Below, piece after piece: positions 36,401 through 44,329 of a DNA stretch of 64,000 nt. Source of the DNA: Flammeovirgaceae bacterium (GTDB lineage Bacteria > Bacteroidota > Bacteroidia > Cytophagales > Cyclobacteriaceae); the NCBI GenBank assembly GCA_027487845.1, contig JAIYCV010000033.1, forward strand, positions 1 to 64,000, in the 5' to 3' direction. The translations under genes and the position numbers were made by a program. Under the pieces are notes generated by a model. It saw only the letters and a list, made by a program, of their open reading frames with translations, did not search any database and was not told where the DNA came from. Within the stretch, counting starts at the first letter, position 1. Each line of letters starts with the position of its first letter.

Positions 36401-36565
36401 GCTCGTCTTCCCCTTTAGAAGTACATTCACTCCTGGAAGTGGCATTCCATCTGTTTTTGAGGTAACCTTACCTCGCACAGTTCCTTGCGCAAAGGCCTCT
36501 GACAAGCAGAGAGCCAAGACCAGAATCAAGCAAACTCTGATCTGCAATCGTAGACATTTCATCAT
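33461..36565 (-). CDS. SusC/RagA-family TonB-dependent receptor
   Basis: Outer-membrane importer of oligosaccharides driven by TonB, 1034 residues. Order of parts: signal peptide (1-26), carboxypeptidase-regulatory-like domain (about 28-110, VRGKVTSKTDGMPLPGVNVLLKG-like start), plug domain (about 120-235, with VPGLTVRG, LYVINGIPMD and LKGQSASALYGARASNGVIMI), and a 22-strand barrel ending in aromatic GFNVNFKFK. The usual SusC TonB-box region precedes the plug. It heads the susCD unit and is divergent from a LacI-type regulator, which probably controls it. An alternative start is the next Met. Confidence 0.97.
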   Translation of the reverse strand: MMKCLRLQIRVCLILVLALCLSEAFAQGTVRGKVTSKTDGMPLPGVNVLLKGKTSGTTTDVDGRFSMEVGAGETLTFSYIGYAVQEVVVSNQTELNIALEEDVTNLQELVVTALGISKESRKLGYAVTTVNGDQLNKARETNVALSLAGTVPGLTVRGSSGGPGGTAQLLLRGMPSMNSGGSPLYVINGIPMDNTQRGSAGEWGGGDNGDGIGNLNPDDIETMTVLKGQSASALYGARASNGVIMITTKKGKKNDFSIEYNTNYMTDHAMNLTDFQYEYGQGLLGVKPVDANSALASTRMSWGPKLDGSQTPQFDGKSYAYSAQKNNIQDFYRVGSTFTNTVSVSKGGESGSFRLSASNMANNSMVPNSGLDRRTINLSIDQKITNKLSITAVANYIDEQSKNRSYLSDGPLNANNILFLATNVDQKILAPGFDPKTGYETRWSDDEYVSNPYFVTSQFKNDIGRKRLISSVMSRYEFNSWLYAQGRVGYDLSSDRRFTITPWGTAYSTNSTGSGNFGQANGERSELNLEAIIGVNGKKITSDLSVDALIGGNIRKNQFEEVSIGGGPFVLPYVYSLSNVRNQNSGYGFSKSGVHSGFYSIDLAYKNFLTLSTTGRYDDYSTLHSTVNPDKKTGIFTPSVSASFLFTELKDMGPLSFGKLRASVAQTSGEPGEAYQTAFYYGLDRTFNGVPVGSFPSRAPNSTLLPFTLNEVEIGTELKFFQNRLGIDLAWYNRTTSNEIMNASFSPATGATEGLVGTGSTRNTGIEVQLKGVIVKTADFEWSTTFNYTNVNNEIISTDLSNGRLGLGSNRATLGNAITAFVVGLPGPQIMAYDYKRSSNGQMVVDPSGLPVRGELKPMGSVLPKHYGGLTNQLTYKGVSLSFLIDYNFGNKVLSATEHYSIARGLNKMTLEGRNGVTAGVTESGAANTVAAPAQLYYRAVAQQVTSSSVVDGDFIKLRQLTLGYTIPGSKLGKLPFQSIQVSFVGRNLAILMRKAKNIDPESQFGSNIRYYGIEGTGLPSARSYGFNVNFKFK

Positions 36566-36675
36566 ACATTTGGTTTTAGTTGATAATAAATTATTCTAGT
36601 TCTCCCGACTTCATTTCAGAAATCGATTTAGTAAAAGTAAGTAGCCAAAATGATAAATGCAATTTTTTTTGTTTG

Positions 36676-36710
36676 TGTGTTGGCACACATGTAACTTGTG
36701 CGCGAACACA
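36676..36710. promoter_or_regulatory. Two TGTG-N6-CACA palindromes 21 bp apart
   Basis: TGTGTTGGCACACA at 36676-36689 and TGTGCGCGAACACA at 36697-36710 share TGTG-N6-CACA, with start points exactly 21 bp apart, two turns of the helix. They lie between the divergent susC and lacI-type genes and end 16 bp before the proposed TTG start of the latter. Sites for the adjacent LacI-family protein, giving autoregulation and control of susC, are the likely meaning. Confidence 0.55.
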
Positions 36711-36726
36711 TTGAAGTTTGCTCATT

Positions 36727-37803
36727 TTGAAAACGCACGTAAGCATCAGAATCAAAGACATTGCCAGAATGGCTGGTGTCTCTGTAGGAACCGTAGATCG
36801 GGTTTTGCACCAAAGAGGCAGGGTGTCCGAAGATGCCAACGCGAAAGTGCAGGAGGTTTTAAAAAAGATCGATTACAAGCCGAATCTCATTGCACGTTCA
36901 CTTGGAAGGGCAAGCCAGTTGAGAATTATCGCTTTAATTCCAAATCCAGAATTTGATGGTTATTGGCGAGAAGTTCAAGTGGGAATCCAACAAGCCCGTG
37001 AGGAGTGGAGTCATTATGGGGTAACTGTTTCCACTTGTTTATATGACCAAGAGGGCGAGGAAGCTATGGAAAAAGTAGCACTGGAGGCACTCAAAAATAA
37101 CCCTGACGGCTTTATTATCGGCCCGATATTTCAGAGTTTGGCGATTCCGATCTTGGAAAAGCTGGGAGATAGAAATATTCCTTTTGTACTTTTCAATGCA
37201 AACATACCTGAATTAAATCCCCTGTGCTTTATAGGGCAAGATTTGTTTCAAAGTGGTGTACTCGCTGCAAGATTAATGGACTCTAAATTTACGGATGAAG
37301 AGAGCATTTTGGCGATTTTACATGTAGGCGAAGATATTGGCGAGTCGGTGTACTTGATGGATAAAGAAAGAGGTTTTCGTGAGTATTTTAAAGGAATAAA
37401 AAACAATTCAAAGATCACAGTAAAAAGTTTAAATTTTAATGTGCCCACTCATTCCATAGGCGGACAGATTGAGATTTTGCTATCGACCCCTAACCTCCGG
37501 GGAATTTATGTAACCACTTCAAAGGCACTTGGTCCTATCGCCTCTGTGTTGGCAAAAGATCCAAGAAAATCTGAAATTACTCTGGTAGGTTATGATATGT
37601 TGGATGAGAATCTTAGATATCTCAAAAAAGACGTAATCACTTTCCTAATAAATCAAAACCCAAAGCGCCAACCGATGGTAGGAATAAGTCATCTTGTCAA
37701 CAACTTGTTATTCAAAAAACAAATTCCAAGAATAGATCTATTTCCGCTTGAGATTATTGCCAGGCAGAATTTAGATTCATACTTAGCTTCGAGTATTCAT
37801 TAA
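36727..37803 (+). CDS. LacI-family transcriptional regulator
   Basis: Sugar-responsive DNA-binding protein of about 358 residues. The N-terminal helix-turn-helix and hinge are clear: IRIKDIARMAGVSVGTVDRVLHQRG. The periplasmic-binding-protein-like effector domain follows (IALIPNPEFDGYWREVQVGIQ, GFIIGPIFQ, GVLAARLM, ...GIYVTTSKALGP). No ATG exists before the HTH; TTG at 36727 gives MKTHVSIRIKDIAR, a usual family start, and TTG at 36718 is an alternative. It is divergent from susC and upstream of the cytochrome module, and matching palindromes lie in its own promoter region. Confidence 0.93.
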   Translation: MKTHVSIRIKDIARMAGVSVGTVDRVLHQRGRVSEDANAKVQEVLKKIDYKPNLIARSLGRASQLRIIALIPNPEFDGYWREVQVGIQQAREEWSHYGVTVSTCLYDQEGEEAMEKVALEALKNNPDGFIIGPIFQSLAIPILEKLGDRNIPFVLFNANIPELNPLCFIGQDLFQSGVLAARLMDSKFTDEESILAILHVGEDIGESVYLMDKERGFREYFKGIKNNSKITVKSLNFNVPTHSIGGQIEILLSTPNLRGIYVTTSKALGPIASVLAKDPRKSEITLVGYDMLDENLRYLKKDVITFLINQNPKRQPMVGISHLVNNLLFKKQIPRIDLFPLEIIARQNLDSYLASSIH

Positions 37804-38240
37804 CGGAAAGAAATATGAATAACTATTATACGTTGGGAGTTTATATGAAGAGTGGTGTAAGATTTCTAGACGGACATTAGCATTGCCAAGGGCATCGCTC
37901 TATTTATTATAAGTGATGAACGTGATGATGAATTAGAGAATGGAATTTTCTGGACTGAATTATGTCGTTGCGTTAACTAGTTGTTAAACGTGATACTCAG
38001 TGGAAAGCGACATGCTCGGATAGCCAAAGAAAAAAAGTCCAGTAATGAATGTGTGTGTTTGTTATGTGTGGATTAGACACACCTGTTTTTCAAAAAAAGA
38101 ATGTTAAGTCTCGCAAAAAAAACTGAATTTCGACCAAAATAAATCATCTGCATTATGAAATCGCCATTAAGATGCGGTGCACTCAAAAGCATTATAATCT
38201 CATTGATTCCATATCAACGAATACAAAAAATGATTAACAT
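37804..38240. other. Intergenic region, 437 bp
   Basis: No intact gene. A 36-codon open stretch (37870-37980) has no start and no recognisable relatives and may be decayed sequence. The inverted repeat GTGTG-N7-CACAC (38066-38082) is similar to the palindromes before the LacI-type gene. AT-rich promoter-like sequence follows up to the PSD1 gene. Confidence 0.4.
38066..38082. promoter_or_regulatory. GTGTG-N7-CACAC palindrome upstream of the cytochrome module
   Basis: GTGTGGATTAGACACAC is a perfect 5-bp-arm inverted repeat. The half-site resembles that of the two palindromes at 36676-36710, though the spacer is one base longer. It may be a third, weaker site for the LacI-family regulator. Confidence 0.3.
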
Positions 38241-40553
38241 ATGAAACCATCTGTTTCAATTTTATTTATCACTTGCGCTGCATCTCTATTTTTTGGTGGG
38301 TGTAAACGGGACGGTGCTACAACGGCAAGCGCACTGGATTCCGTAGATTATAATCTGCACATTCGACCTATTTTATCAGATCGATGCTTTAAATGTCACG
38401 GGCCTGACGGCAACCAACGGAAAGCAAACCTGCGCCTAGATACACCCGAAGGGGCGTTTGCAGCACTAAAAGATAACGCTGCTGCACATGCCATTGTTTC
38501 GGGTAAACCAGACAAATCAGAAGTTTACTTGCGCCTTGTCACTTCTGATACTTCTATCTTAATGCCACCACCAAATTCAAATCTATCTGTCACCCAAGAA
38601 GAAGTTGCCTTGATAAAAAAATGGATTGAGCAAGGAGCTAAGTATAAGCCTCATTGGGCTTTCATCCCACCTACTAAATACACACTGCCAAAGGTTGACA
38701 ACGAAGAATGGGTAAAAAACGAAATCGACTATTTTGTTTTGAAAAAAATTGAGACTACAGGACTAACGCCCAATGAACAAGCTGATAAAGAGCGTTTGTT
38801 AAAGCGGGTTAGTCTTGACCTCACGGGGCTGCCACCATCATCAGACCTGCATGATCGCTTTCTTAACGACAACTCTGAGACCTCGTATGAAAATTTGGTG
38901 AATGAACTTTTGGCGCAACCTCAGTATGGCGAGAAGATGGCTGTGCATTGGATGGATGTAGCACGTTATGCCGATTCGCATGGGTATCAAGACGATGGGC
39001 TTCGCACCATGTGGCCTTGGCGTGATTGGGTGATTCATGCTTTCAATCAAAATTATTCGTACGATAAATTTCTTACTTGGCAATTAGCAGGAGACTTACT
39101 TCCAAATCCGACCAAAGAACAATTGTTGGCAACTGGCTTTAATCGGAATCATAAAATAACGCAAGAAGGAGGTATCATTGATGAAGAGTATCGTATAGAA
39201 TATGTGACCGACAGAACCAATACATTTTCAAAAGCCTTTCTTGCCCTTACATTTGAATGTGCACATTGTCACGACCACAAGTACGACCCTATTTCACAAA
39301 AAGACTATTATAGAACCTTTGCCTTCTTTAATCGAGTACCAGAGAAAGGCTTGGTAGGAGATATATCTCTTGCTTCTTTGGCAGATCCTCCAAAAATCAA
39401 AATCAGCAGCGAGGAGGTCAAAAATATCCTCACATTTATTAACAAGAAAGACACTACGCCTGTCGAAGTGATGGTAATGAAAGACAGCACTTGGAAAAGA
39501 TCGACCCATGTCTTGATTCGTGGTGTGTATGATGCTCCAGGTGAGAAAGTAGACATTGGGCTACCTCCTGCAATACTTCCTTTTGATTCATCGAAGTATG
39601 GCAATAACAGACTGGCTTTGGCAAAATGGTTGGTGGATAAGAAGAATCCCTTAACATCACGCGTGTTTGTAAATAGAATGTGGCAGGAGTTGTTCGGCAG
39701 AGGGCTTGTTAAAAGCAGTGGTGACTTTGGTATGCAGGGCGATTTGCCTTCGCACCCAGAATTATTGGATTGGTTGGCAGTTGATTTTAGAGAAAACGGA
39801 TGGAATATAAAACGATTGATGAAACAAATAGTAATGTCCGCCACGTACCAGCAAACATCTACTATCAGCCAAAAACAATTGGATAGCGACCCTGATAATG
39901 TCTTACTTTCGCGTGCACCACGTATACGGCTAACAGCAGAAGGTGTGCGCGATCTTGTCTTGGCAAGTAGCGGATTACTCGTGAAAGAAATTGGAGGACC
40001 AAGCATGAAGGTGTATCAACCGAAAGGAATTTGGGAAGCTTCCACCTCAGGGCGTGGTCAACTAGCGCGCTATAAACAAGATCATGGCAATGGCCTTTAC
40101 CGAAGAGGGTTATATACGTTTATAAAACGTACAGTGCCACCACCTGGCATGTTAATTTTTGATGCAAGTAATCGCGACCAATGCGAAGTGAAACGTGGAA
40201 ATACTAACACGCCTCTTCAAGCCTTATTGTTGCTCAATGAGCCGCTCATGCTCGAGTCTGCGCGTGTGCTGGCCGAACGATTGATGCTAGAAAAATCGTC
40301 AAATGAAGAAAAAGTAAAAAAAGCATTCCTAACTATTATGTGCAGAAATGGGACAGCAAAAGAAATAGACTTGCTAACACAATACTTTGAAACTGAAAAG
40401 GCGAATTTTAAAACTGCCCCCGAGAAGGCAAAAAAATTCATCGCGGTAGGAGAATATCGACATGAGAGAATTGACGATACGATTTCAGTTGCAGCACTCA
40501 TGCAAGTAATACAAACCATTTTTAATACTGACGAAGCCATCACTAAAACGTAA
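38241..40553 (+). CDS. PSD1 and planctomycete-type cytochrome c domain lipoprotein
   Basis: A 770-residue exported protein. A lipobox (FFGGCKRDG, Cys21) predicts a lipoprotein. A cytochrome-c-like domain follows with heme motif CFKCH at 49-53 and KANLRLDTPEGAFA, then the DUF1549/PSCyt2 domain (VKNEIDYFVLKKIE, LDLTGLPPS, WMDVARYADSHGYQDDG, second CxxCH in CAHCHDHKYDPIS) and the DUF1553/PSD1 domain (NPLTSRVFVNRMWQELFGRGLVKSSGD, split here for length: NRMWQELFGRG). The reaction is unknown; the family travels with DUF1501 proteins in loci for complex glycans. It starts a three-gene operon. Confidence 0.93.
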   Translation: MKPSVSILFITCAASLFFGGCKRDGATTASALDSVDYNLHIRPILSDRCFKCHGPDGNQRKANLRLDTPEGAFAALKDNAAAHAIVSGKPDKSEVYLRLVTSDTSILMPPPNSNLSVTQEEVALIKKWIEQGAKYKPHWAFIPPTKYTLPKVDNEEWVKNEIDYFVLKKIETTGLTPNEQADKERLLKRVSLDLTGLPPSSDLHDRFLNDNSETSYENLVNELLAQPQYGEKMAVHWMDVARYADSHGYQDDGLRTMWPWRDWVIHAFNQNYSYDKFLTWQLAGDLLPNPTKEQLLATGFNRNHKITQEGGIIDEEYRIEYVTDRTNTFSKAFLALTFECAHCHDHKYDPISQKDYYRTFAFFNRVPEKGLVGDISLASLADPPKIKISSEEVKNILTFINKKDTTPVEVMVMKDSTWKRSTHVLIRGVYDAPGEKVDIGLPPAILPFDSSKYGNNRLALAKWLVDKKNPLTSRVFVNRMWQELFGRGLVKSSGDFGMQGDLPSHPELLDWLAVDFRENGWNIKRLMKQIVMSATYQQTSTISQKQLDSDPDNVLLSRAPRIRLTAEGVRDLVLASSGLLVKEIGGPSMKVYQPKGIWEASTSGRGQLARYKQDHGNGLYRRGLYTFIKRTVPPPGMLIFDASNRDQCEVKRGNTNTPLQALLLLNEPLMLESARVLAERLMLEKSSNEEKVKKAFLTIMCRNGTAKEIDLLTQYFETEKANFKTAPEKAKKFIAVGEYRHERIDDTISVAALMQVIQTIFNTDEAITKT

Positions 40554-40557
40554 TAAC

Positions 40558-42006
40558 ATGAGCAAAGAATTCACTGATCATCGCTTTCACCTTACACGGA
40601 GGCATTTTTTAGGCAAATTAAGTCTTGGCTTAGGCTCTGCAGCACTAGGTTCATTACTAATTCCAGGGCTGTTTTCTAAATCAGAAACAACAACGTCATC
40701 ACTTGGATTACCCCACTTTGCGCCAAAAGCAAAGCGAATTATTTTTTTACATCAGAACGGAGCTCCGTCTCAGTTAGAAAGCTTTGACTACAAGCCGCTG
40801 CTTAATAAAATGGCTGGGCAAGATTTACCTGCCTCGGTGCGCATGGGACAACGCCTTACAGGTATGACTGCTGGTCAGTCTAAATTTCCTTTAGTAGGTT
40901 CCTACTTCAAATTCAACCAATACGGTAAGTCGGGCGCATGGGTAAGCGAGCTTTTTCCAAACATTGCGAAAGTAGCAGATGAAATCTGCTTCATCAAGTC
41001 GATGCACACAGAAGCGATCAACCACGACCCTGCGCTTACGTTTATACAGACGGGTGCGCAACAAGGAAATCGCCCGAGCATGGGCTCTTGGTTGAGTTAT
41101 GGCTTAGGTAGCGAAAATAAAAACTTACCTGCCTTTTGTGTATTACTCTCGCGAGGACGAGGTAACGGGCAGGGGGTTTATTCAAAATTGTGGAATAACG
41201 GATTTTTAGATAGCGTTCATCAAGGCGTACAGTTGAGCAGCAGCGAAGAAAGAGTGCTTTATTTGAAAGACCCAGAAGGTCGCGATCGTGCCGATCGTAG
41301 AAATATGTTGGATAAACTGGCTGAATTAAATGATCTAAACTACAAAGAGTTTGGTGATCCTGAAGTTCAAGCGCGTGTGCAACAATATGAAATGGCTTAC
41401 CGCATGCAAACTGCAGTGCCAGAGCTTACTGATCTCACAAAAGAACCTGATAGTACCGTAAAAATGTATGGTTCAGACTGTTTAGTACCTGGAACGTATG
41501 CTGCCAATTGCTTGTTGGCGCGAAAACTTTCTGAGGCCGGAGTTAGATTTATACAGTTGTACCATCAGGGCTGGGATCAACATGGAAATTTAGTTGGAGA
41601 AATGCCTCTTCAAGCACAAGATACCGATCGGGCTACTGCCGCACTTATTATGGATTTAAAGCAACGCGGTTTACTAGACGAAACGCTGGTAATATGGGGA
41701 ACCGAATTTGGTCGTACCAATTTCTGCCAAGGTGATCTCTCTAAAGAAAATTATGGCAGGGACCATCACCCTCGCAGCTTCACGATGTGGATGGCCGGAG
41801 GAGGCGTAAAAGCGGGTACTACTTATGGCGAAACCGATGAATTTGGTTACAACATTTTACGCGACCCTGTTCATGTAAATGATTTTCACGCCACTGTTCT
41901 TCACCTGATGGGCTTGAACCATGAACAGCTTACCTATAAACACTTAGGTAGGTATTATCGATTAACGGATGTAGCGGGTAAAGTAATACCAGGACTAATT
42001 GCTTAA
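40558..42006 (+). CDS. DUF1501 protein with Tat signal
   Basis: A 482-residue protein of the DUF1501 family, related in fold to alkaline phosphatase and sulfatases. A twin-arginine signal HLTRRHFLGK (Arg14-Arg15) with a hydrophobic run predicts export after folding. Conserved family segments include IIFLHQNGAPSQLESFDYKP, MHTEAINHDPALTFIQTG, LYHQGWDQHGN and IWGTEFGRTNF followed by GRDHHPRSFTMWMAGGG; the His and Asp of these may bind metal. It lies 4 bp after the PSD1 gene, as in Planctomycetes and Verrucomicrobia, where the two are almost always paired. Confidence 0.93.
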   Translation: MSKEFTDHRFHLTRRHFLGKLSLGLGSAALGSLLIPGLFSKSETTTSSLGLPHFAPKAKRIIFLHQNGAPSQLESFDYKPLLNKMAGQDLPASVRMGQRLTGMTAGQSKFPLVGSYFKFNQYGKSGAWVSELFPNIAKVADEICFIKSMHTEAINHDPALTFIQTGAQQGNRPSMGSWLSYGLGSENKNLPAFCVLLSRGRGNGQGVYSKLWNNGFLDSVHQGVQLSSSEERVLYLKDPEGRDRADRRNMLDKLAELNDLNYKEFGDPEVQARVQQYEMAYRMQTAVPELTDLTKEPDSTVKMYGSDCLVPGTYAANCLLARKLSEAGVRFIQLYHQGWDQHGNLVGEMPLQAQDTDRATAALIMDLKQRGLLDETLVIWGTEFGRTNFCQGDLSKENYGRDHHPRSFTMWMAGGGVKAGTTYGETDEFGYNILRDPVHVNDFHATVLHLMGLNHEQLTYKHLGRYYRLTDVAGKVIPGLIA

Positions 42007-42027
42007 TAATTTTTTGATACAATTCAA

Positions 42028-44172
42028 ATGAAGCGATTGATCGATATTTCAAAAAGCATAACACTCTTCCTTTTATCCCTGACAACATTTCTCTTCGCAT
42101 TTACCGACCGAATAGTGCTGCCCGTGTGGTTACAAGTAGCAGGCAAGCTACATCCTCTTATACTTCATTTACCCATTGGGATAATAGTATTGATCCTGAT
42201 ATTAGTATTGCTTCGTTCGCAATTTGAATCAGAACAGTTTAAAAAACTAATAACCTATAGTTTATTAATTACAACACTTACTTCGGCCATCACTGTTTTT
42301 TTTGGCCTTTTGTTATCGTTGGATGGAGAATACGGGTTCGATGCTTTACAAAGACACAAGGTTAGCGGGTTGATTATTGGATGGCTTAGTTACATTTCGT
42401 TGATTTTTTATCAGTCTTCATTTAAACAGAAAGCTCTCAAATACGGCATCATTTCGGTGTTGTTTGTATTGTTGATCTTTGTAGGTCATACAGGTGCAGA
42501 GCTTACCCACGGAGAGAACTTTGTGTTTTCACCGCTGCAAGTTTCCGAACCTACCCTCAATCCGGAGAATGCATCTGTGTATCAGTTAGCCGTGATGCCA
42601 ATACTTGAAAAGAAGTGTTTTACGTGTCACAATGAATCGAAGACAAAAGGAAAGCTTTTAATGACGGTTGCGGATAAGTTCAAAAAAGGGGGTGAGAGTG
42701 GTTTAGCCTTTATTACAGGTAACCCTGATTCAAGTAGAATGATACAATATATCCACCTGCCATTCACAGATGATAACCATATGCCTCCTGCAGGAAAAAC
42801 GCAGTTAACGGAATTTGAAATTAGCTTATTAGAAGCATGGATTAAATCCGGTGCAGACTTCACGAAGAAATTAGGTGAATTCAGTTTGCCTGATACCTTC
42901 GTGACTTTAGCTAACCAAGCAATCAAATCAAAATTGCAACCTGAGAAAGTTGAATACAACTTTGAATCTGTATCAGCCGCCACAATTAAAAACCTTAATA
43001 CACCGTTTAGAACAATTTTTCCGATTTACGCGAAAAGTCCTGCTTTAGAAGTTAATTTTTTTGTGAGTGATTATTTCAAAATTGAGGCACTCAAAGAGTT
43101 AACAGAAATTAATAAACAAATTGTTACAGTAAATCTTTCTAAAATGCCCATTACAGATGAAGATCTGAAGGTTTTCTCAAGTTTCGAAAATCTGGAAGTC
43201 CTAAATCTAAATTTTACAAAGTTAACTGGGCCAGGTATCGCAAATTTAAAGTCCTGTAAAAATCTAAAATCTGTTTCGTTGGCAGGAACCAAAATTACGA
43301 GTGAAAGCCTATTGCCACTATTAACATTACCTAGTCTCAATTCAGTTTATATCTGGAATACAAATATAACCGACATGCAAAAGACTGATTTAGAAAAAAA
43401 ATATCCAAAGATAAATTTTCTGTTAACCCAGTTTAAAGACGAGAATATGGTTGCTATAAGCAGACCCAATTTAATAAATGAAGGAATTTTACAAAAGGAA
43501 GATAAAATAGAGTTAAAGCATAATATGCCAGGCGTAACCATCCGTTATACAATTGATGGTACACAGCCAGATAGTGTAACTGGCTTGATTTATCAGCAGC
43601 CCATTGCTATTGATGAATCTGTAAAATTAAAAGCCATTGCATGTAAGTCAGGTTGGTATTGCAGCCCCTTGTTTGAATCAAGTGTTTATTTAGCAGGCGT
43701 TAAGCCAGAGCAAGTCAAGTTATTGAAGCCAACTCATAAAAAATATCCTGGGACTGGCGCAATATCACTCATTGACGGTGTAAAGGGTTATATAGAAGAA
43801 TTTAAATCGCCCGACTGGCTTGGCTTCATTGATACTAGTTTTGAAGCGTCATTTGATTTCGGAAAGAACGCAACTGCTCTTAATAAAGTCGTAGTGAGTT
43901 ATGGTGATTACATGAATCAAGGAATTTTTCCGCCAACCGAACTACAAATTTGGGGCAATAAGCAAGGCAACTTCAAGTTGTTAGCAACACAAAAAATTGC
44001 AGCACCAAAAGCTTACAACCCTTTAAATGTAAGCTTCATTACGGCAAGTTGGGAGAAATCAAACTACAGCACGTATAAGGTTATCGTAAAGCCAAATGGT
44101 AAACTTCCACAATGGCATGGAGCTAAAGGGCAGAAAGGTTGGTTTTTTGTGGACGAGGTTTTGTTTTATTAA
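42028..44172 (+). CDS. Membrane cytochrome c protein with LRR and sugar-binding-like C-terminus
   Basis: A 714-residue multidomain protein. The N-terminal 160 residues form about four to five transmembrane helices of DUF2231 type (LHPLILHLPIGIIVLILILV). A c-type heme domain has CFTCH at 197-201 and a distal Met in DDNHMPPAGK. A leucine-rich-repeat stretch (about 355-450) follows, then a chitobiase-C/FN3-associated domain (VTIRYTIDGTQPDS) and a discoidin-like end (SFDFGKNATALNKVVVSYGDY, WFFVDEVLFY). The build suggests a membrane-bound electron-transfer unit with a periplasmic carbohydrate-binding arm. Third gene of the module. Confidence 0.88.
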   Translation: MKRLIDISKSITLFLLSLTTFLFAFTDRIVLPVWLQVAGKLHPLILHLPIGIIVLILILVLLRSQFESEQFKKLITYSLLITTLTSAITVFFGLLLSLDGEYGFDALQRHKVSGLIIGWLSYISLIFYQSSFKQKALKYGIISVLFVLLIFVGHTGAELTHGENFVFSPLQVSEPTLNPENASVYQLAVMPILEKKCFTCHNESKTKGKLLMTVADKFKKGGESGLAFITGNPDSSRMIQYIHLPFTDDNHMPPAGKTQLTEFEISLLEAWIKSGADFTKKLGEFSLPDTFVTLANQAIKSKLQPEKVEYNFESVSAATIKNLNTPFRTIFPIYAKSPALEVNFFVSDYFKIEALKELTEINKQIVTVNLSKMPITDEDLKVFSSFENLEVLNLNFTKLTGPGIANLKSCKNLKSVSLAGTKITSESLLPLLTLPSLNSVYIWNTNITDMQKTDLEKKYPKINFLLTQFKDENMVAISRPNLINEGILQKEDKIELKHNMPGVTIRYTIDGTQPDSVTGLIYQQPIAIDESVKLKAIACKSGWYCSPLFESSVYLAGVKPEQVKLLKPTHKKYPGTGAISLIDGVKGYIEEFKSPDWLGFIDTSFEASFDFGKNATALNKVVVSYGDYMNQGIFPPTELQIWGNKQGNFKLLATQKIAAPKAYNPLNVSFITASWEKSNYSTYKVIVKPNGKLPQWHGAKGQKGWFFVDEVLFY

Positions 44173-44273
44173 CTACCGTTTGCTTTTTCTAGCAAAAATT
44201 TTATATACAAATAGTAAATTTTTATTTCCAGCGCATAAATCCCTTGCATTCTACAACTCATTTGTTTTCAAAT

Positions 44274-44307
44274 AAAAAAAGCGGTAACATTTTGCCACCG
44301 CTTTTTT
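44274..44307. terminator. Bidirectional terminator
   Basis: AAAAAAAGCGGT (44274-44285) and ACCGCTTTTTTA (44297-44308, approximate) form a stem with A/T tracts on both sides, between the convergent cytochrome module and symporter operon. Confidence 0.8.
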
Positions 44308-44329
44308 ATATCTATCTCTATTATTCGAA

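Noticed and set aside
37870-37980. 36-codon open stretch in the gap after the LacI-type gene
   Set aside because: No start codon in frame and no resemblance to a known protein; chance opening or decayed sequence cannot be told apart.
39308-40006. 232-codon minus-strand reading frame opposite the PSD1 gene
   Set aside because: Antisense shadow of a clear, motif-bearing gene; no signal or domain.
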